Below, piece by piece: positions 60,507-64,000 of a stretch of DNA of 64,000 nucleotides. The stretch is from Bradyrhizobium sp. KBS0727 (GTDB taxonomy: Bacteria; Pseudomonadota; Alphaproteobacteria; Rhizobiales; Xanthobacteraceae): positions 7,001,501 through 7,065,500 of the forward strand of contig NZ_CP042176.1 of the NCBI RefSeq assembly GCF_005937885.2, in the 5' to 3' direction. Under the pieces are notes generated by a model. It worked only from the letters and a program-made list of their open reading frames with translations. It did not search any database and was not told the origin of the DNA. Within the stretch, counting starts at the first letter, position 1. Each line of letters starts with the position of its first letter. A program made the translations under genes and the position numbers.

Positions 60507-60599
60507 GTAGGGTGGGCAAAGGCGCACTTGGCGCCGTGCCCACCATATATCCTCTTGTCGTCACCTGACGGTGGGCACGCTACGCTTTGCCCACCCTAC
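60507..60599. repeat. GTAGGGTGGGCAAAG palindrome
   Basis: GTAGGGTGGGCAAA (60507-60520) is complementary to the right arm TTTGCCCACCCTAC (to 60599), and an inner pair GCCGTGCCCACC/GGTGGGCACGC lies between them. It is an intergenic inverted repeat between the ends of convergent genes and may terminate both. I know similar repeats from other rhizobial genomes. Confidence 0.75.
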
Positions 60600-60609
60600 G
60601 AAGTGGCCG

Positions 60610-63600
60610 CTAATGCACCGTGCCCGGCGCTTGCGGCGCGGTCTGCGGACCCGCCTTCCTCGCCTTGCGCTCGGCGAGCCAGTTTTCGAAACGCTGGATC
60701 ACGACGAAGAAGGTCGGCACAAACAGCACCGCCAGGCAGGTCGACGCCAGCATGCCTGAGAACACCGTGATGCCGATCGACTTGCGGGCGTTGGCGCCGG
60801 CGCCGGTCGCGAGCACCAGCGGCACCACGCCGAGAATGAAGGCAAAGGACGTCATCAGGATCGGCCGGAACCGCGCCCGCGCCGCCTCGATGGCGGATTC
60901 AAGCAGCGGCTTGCGATCGCGCACATGAAGCTCGAGCGCCACCTCGACGATCAGGATGGCGTTCTTGGCCGATAGCGCAATCAGCAGGATGATGCCGATC
61001 TGGGTGTAGAGATTGTTCTCGATACGCAGTCCCGTCAGCACGATCATCGGGCCCAGCAACGACAGCGGCACCGCAAGAATGACGGAGATCGGCGCGTACC
61101 AGCTCTCATATTGTCCAGCCAGCACGAGATAGACCAACAGCAGGGCCAGGCCGAACGCCCAGTAGATCTGGCCGCCGACAACCTTCTCCTGGTACGACAT
61201 CGCGGTCCACTCGAAGCCGGTACCCGGCGGCAAGGTCTTGCCGGCGATCTCTTCCATCAGCTTCATCGACTGGCCGGAGCTGAAGCCGGTGGCCGGCAGG
61301 CCGATGACGGTTGCGGATGGATAAAGGTTGTACAGGCTGATCAGCGAGGGGCCGACGGCCGGCGTGATCTTCGCGACGGTTCCGAGCGGCACCATGTCGC
61401 CCTGGCTGTTGCGCACCATCAGGTTTTCGATGTCGCGCGGCGTCAGGCGAAATTGCGAATCCGCCTGCGCATAGACCTGGAAGGTACGACCGAACTTGTT
61501 GAACTGGTTGACATAGGTCGATCCCAGGTAGGACGACAAGGTCGAGAAGATCTGGTCGGTCGTGACATGCAGCGTCTGGGTCTTGATGCGATCGACGTCG
61601 ACGTCGAGTTGCGGCACCATCGAACGGAACGACGAACTGACGCGCTGCAGCGCGCTTTGGGTCTGGGCATTGGAAACGATGGCGCCGGCGATGGCCTGCA
61701 GCTTGCCGTAGTCGGCGTTGCCGTCACGGAGTTGCACCTGCATCGCAAAGCCGGCGGCATTGCCGATGCCCTGAATCGGCGGCGGTGGAATCACCAGGAC
61801 CCGCGCGTCCAATATCACCGACATCTTCTCGTTCAATCCCACGAACAGCGAACGGAGATCCTGGCCCGGGCCGCGCGCGCTCCACTCCTTCAGGATCAGA
61901 TAGGCGACGCCCGCATTGGCGAGGCTTGAAGAACTGTCCAGCGCCGATATGCCCGCGATGCTGATGACCTGGTCGACGCCCGGCGTCTTGCCGGCGATCT
62001 CGCTGACCTGATTGAGCACCTGCTCGGTACGGTCGAGCGCCGCACCATCGGGAAGCTGCACCGCGACCAGGAGGTAGCCCTGGTCCTCGATCGGAATGAA
62101 ACCGGTCGGAACCCGCGACAGGCCGTAGCCCGCGATGCCGATCAGGATAAGGGCCGAGATCACCGACAGGTTGCTGTGGGCAACCAGGCGGCCCATCAGC
62201 CGGCCATAGGCCACCTCAACGCGATCATAGACCGCGTTGAAGCCGCGATAGAAGAAGTTGCGCTGCTCGGGCGGCACCGGCCGGCGCAGCCACAGGGCGC
62301 ACTGCGTCGGCTTCAGCGTCGCGGCATTGACGGCGCTGAGCAGCGCGGTCGCCGCGATCACCAGCGCGAATTGCGAGTACATCTTTCCGGTCAATCCCGG
62401 CAGGAAAGCCGACGGCAGGAACACCGAGATCAGCACCAGCGTGATGCCGACGATCGGCGCGAACAGCGCATCCATCGCCGCGATCGCGGCATCATGGCCG
62501 GACATGCCCTTTTCGATATTATGCGCCGCGCCCTCGACCACGACGATGGCGTCGTCGACCACGATGCCGATGGCCAGCACGATCGCAAACAGGGTCGAGA
62601 TGTTGACGGTGAAACCGAGCGCTGCCATCGCCGCGAAAGCGCCGATGATCGTCACCGGCACCGTGGTTGCCGGCACCAGCATCGCGCGCCAGTCCTGCAG
62701 GAAGATCAGGATCACGACCAGGACGAGCAAGCCGGCCTCGACCAGCGTCTTGTAGACCTCGTTGATCGATTCCGAGACGAATTTGGTGGTGTCGAACGGC
62801 GTGGCGTAGGTAATGTCCTGCGGAAACGCCTTGGCCAGATCAGCCATCTTTTTCTGAACCGCGGCCTCGACCTCCAGCGCGTTGGCGCCCGGCGACTGGA
62901 ACACGCCAATGCCGGTGGACGCCTTGTTGTTGAGCGAAAACACCTGGCTGTAGGTCTGGGCGCCGAGCTCGACCCAGCCGACGTCGCGCACGCGCGTGAC
63001 GTCGCCATTGTTGCCGGTCTTGACGATGACATCCTCGAACTGGCTCTTGTCGTCGAGCCGCCCGTTGACGTTCAGCGTGTACTGGAACGCCTGGCCCGCG
63101 GGTGTCGGCGGTGCGCCGATCTGGCCGGCCGTGACCTGCTGGCTCTGCTGCTGGATCGACTGGATGACGTCCTGTGGCATCAGTCCGCGCACTTGCAGCT
63201 TGTTCGGGTCGAGCCAGACCCGCATCGAGTATTGGCCGGCGCCGAACACGGTGACGTTGCCGACACCGGGCAGCCGCGCCAGCTCGTCCTTGATGTTGAT
63301 GGTGGCGTAATTGCTCAGGAACAGGCTGTCATAGGTCGAATTCGGCGAACTCAGCGTCACGAACAAAAGGATCGCGGTCGACCGCTTCTGCACCGTGACG
63401 CCCTGATTCTGCACCGATTGCGGCAACTGCGACAGCGCGCTCGACACCCGGTTCTGCACCAGCACCTGCGCGAAGTTGAGGTCGGTGCCGATCTTGAACG
63501 TGACCGTCAGCGAATAGGTGCCGTCGGCGCCGCTGTAGGACTGCATGTAGAGCATGTCCTCGACACCATTGACCTGCTGCTCGATCGGCAGCGCCACGGT

Positions 63601-63780
63601 ATCGATCACGGTCTTGGCGCTGGCGCCGGGATAGCGGGTCGTGACCTGGACGGTCGGCGGCACGATATCCGGATATTGCGCGACGGCCAGGCGGAACAGG
63701 CATACGCCGCCGATCAGGACCATCAGGATCGCGATGACGTTGGAAAGGACGGGCCGCTCGATGAAGAATTTCGAAATCAT
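60610..63780 (-). CDS. RND efflux pump inner-membrane transporter (HAE1, AcrB/MexB type)
   Basis: The 1056-residue proton-driven pump exports hydrophobic drugs and related compounds. It starts MISKFFIERPVLSNVIAIL, has the periplasmic porter domain, and shows the proton-relay Asp pair in AIGIVVDDAIVVVEGAAHNI, the loop FLPSAFLPGLTGKMYSQFAL and GQYESWYAPISVILAVPLSL. Length and motifs are complete. It lies 9 bases downstream of its adaptor gene; no outer-membrane partner is in the window on this side. Confidence 0.94.
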   Translation of the reverse strand: MISKFFIERPVLSNVIAILMVLIGGVCLFRLAVAQYPDIVPPTVQVTTRYPGASAKTVIDTVALPIEQQVNGVEDMLYMQSYSGADGTYSLTVTFKIGTDLNFAQVLVQNRVSSALSQLPQSVQNQGVTVQKRSTAILLFVTLSSPNSTYDSLFLSNYATINIKDELARLPGVGNVTVFGAGQYSMRVWLDPNKLQVRGLMPQDVIQSIQQQSQQVTAGQIGAPPTPAGQAFQYTLNVNGRLDDKSQFEDVIVKTGNNGDVTRVRDVGWVELGAQTYSQVFSLNNKASTGIGVFQSPGANALEVEAAVQKKMADLAKAFPQDITYATPFDTTKFVSESINEVYKTLVEAGLLVLVVILIFLQDWRAMLVPATTVPVTIIGAFAAMAALGFTVNISTLFAIVLAIGIVVDDAIVVVEGAAHNIEKGMSGHDAAIAAMDALFAPIVGITLVLISVFLPSAFLPGLTGKMYSQFALVIAATALLSAVNAATLKPTQCALWLRRPVPPEQRNFFYRGFNAVYDRVEVAYGRLMGRLVAHSNLSVISALILIGIAGYGLSRVPTGFIPIEDQGYLLVAVQLPDGAALDRTEQVLNQVSEIAGKTPGVDQVISIAGISALDSSSSLANAGVAYLILKEWSARGPGQDLRSLFVGLNEKMSVILDARVLVIPPPPIQGIGNAAGFAMQVQLRDGNADYGKLQAIAGAIVSNAQTQSALQRVSSSFRSMVPQLDVDVDRIKTQTLHVTTDQIFSTLSSYLGSTYVNQFNKFGRTFQVYAQADSQFRLTPRDIENLMVRNSQGDMVPLGTVAKITPAVGPSLISLYNLYPSATVIGLPATGFSSGQSMKLMEEIAGKTLPPGTGFEWTAMSYQEKVVGGQIYWAFGLALLLVYLVLAGQYESWYAPISVILAVPLSLLGPMIVLTGLRIENNLYTQIGIILLIALSAKNAILIVEVALELHVRDRKPLLESAIEAARARFRPILMTSFAFILGVVPLVLATGAGANARKSIGITVFSGMLASTCLAVLFVPTFFVVIQRFENWLAERKARKAGPQTAPQAPGTVH

Positions 63781-63788
63781 GGCCGGAC

Positions 63789-64000
63789 CTACTTTTTCGA
63801 TGCCGGCTGCGCTTCGATCTTCTGCAGTTGCGGATCGACCTTCTGGCCTGGGATCGCGCGCAGCAGTCCCGCAGTGACGATGCGGTCATCGGGCTTCAAC
63901 CCGGTTTCGATGACGCGCAACTCCCCCTCCAGCGGTCCGGTCCGGACCTTGCGCGGTTCGACGATGTTTTCGCCGTTCACGACCAGCACGTAGCGGCCGG
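63789..64000 (-). CDS. RND pump periplasmic adaptor, C-terminal part only
   Basis: The frame runs off the right edge, so only about the last 70 codons are visible. They read as the membrane-proximal domain of a MexA/AcrA-type adaptor (VVNGENIVEPRKVRTGPLEG, IETGLKPDDRIVTAGLLRAI, PGQKVDPQ). Its stop is 8 bases before the start of the pump gene, so the two form an operon. Confidence 0.85.
   Translation of the reverse strand, partial: GRYVLVVNGENIVEPRKVRTGPLEGELRVIETGLKPDDRIVTAGLLRAIPGQKVDPQLQKIEAQPASKK

Noticed and set aside
62176..63993. 605-codon frame antisense to the RND pump
   Set aside because: It is a shadow of the pump and adaptor genes with low-complexity His/Arg/Asp composition.

Overview
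The window reads as a chromosomal stretch of a Bradyrhizobium-like alphaproteobacterium (Hyphomicrobiales). The DNA is GC-rich, codon use is strongly GC3-biased, and the gaps between genes carry inverted repeats of the kind I remember from Bradyrhizobium and Rhodopseudomonas genomes. No tRNA, rRNA or CRISPR array was recognised.

From 1 to 19.1 kb the content is ordinary: a cut-off MFS transporter, an acyl-CoA-dehydrogenase-like flavoprotein behind an unusually structured leader, a chemotaxis receptor, a PAS-GGDEF-EAL protein whose GGDEF motif is degenerate, the murein endopeptidase MepA, and a molybdate cluster (free Mop protein, secreted protein, modA, modB, short modC). An MFS carrier, ilvD, and a left-reading catabolic-looking set follow (GrdB/PrdB-like protein, CaiB-type CoA transferase, MFS carrier).

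From 19.1 to 25.6 kb lies accessory DNA: dispersed repeats, one intact and one broken IS110-family transposase gene, a Rap1a/Tai-like small secreted protein, a 48-residue membrane peptide, and two single-gene segments (a Cys-rich secreted protein and a Tat-exported metallo-hydrolase). Each of these two segments has an ~80-bp repeat at its left end and a copy of the 3' end of the neighbouring K+/H+ antiporter gene at its right end. The antiporter, a MscS channel, map and radC are normal chromosomal genes.

From 30.66 to 39.1 kb there are two more inserted modules downstream of radC: a beta-propeller protein with an AraC-type regulator, and a MacAB-type exporter with a small Gly-rich secreted protein. 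Their right ends are marked by displaced pieces of the radC 3' end that begin at nearly the same codon of the JAMM motif. Together with the antiporter locus this suggests repeated gene-3'-end-restoring insertion, with no integrase present in the window. This is the most interesting feature here.

From 39.2 to 64 kb the genes are again mostly chromosomal: SnoaL-like and quinol-monooxygenase-like small proteins, an ECF42-like sigma factor overlapping its DGPF-domain partner, an SGNH esterase, a five-gene left-reading operon (NMT1-type ABC uptake system, 2-hydroxyacid dehydrogenase, Inh-domain protein) diverging from a creatininase-family gene, a tandem cluster of intergenic repeats, an Omp25/OprB fusion porin, a MetA-pathway-like outer membrane protein, an FMN-binding glutamate-synthase-like protein, a patatin, ferredoxin-NADP reductase, an orphan ATP-grasp enzyme, a dicarboxylate-type symporter paired with an amino-acid binding protein, a CurA-like reductase, and an RND efflux pump whose adaptor runs off the window.
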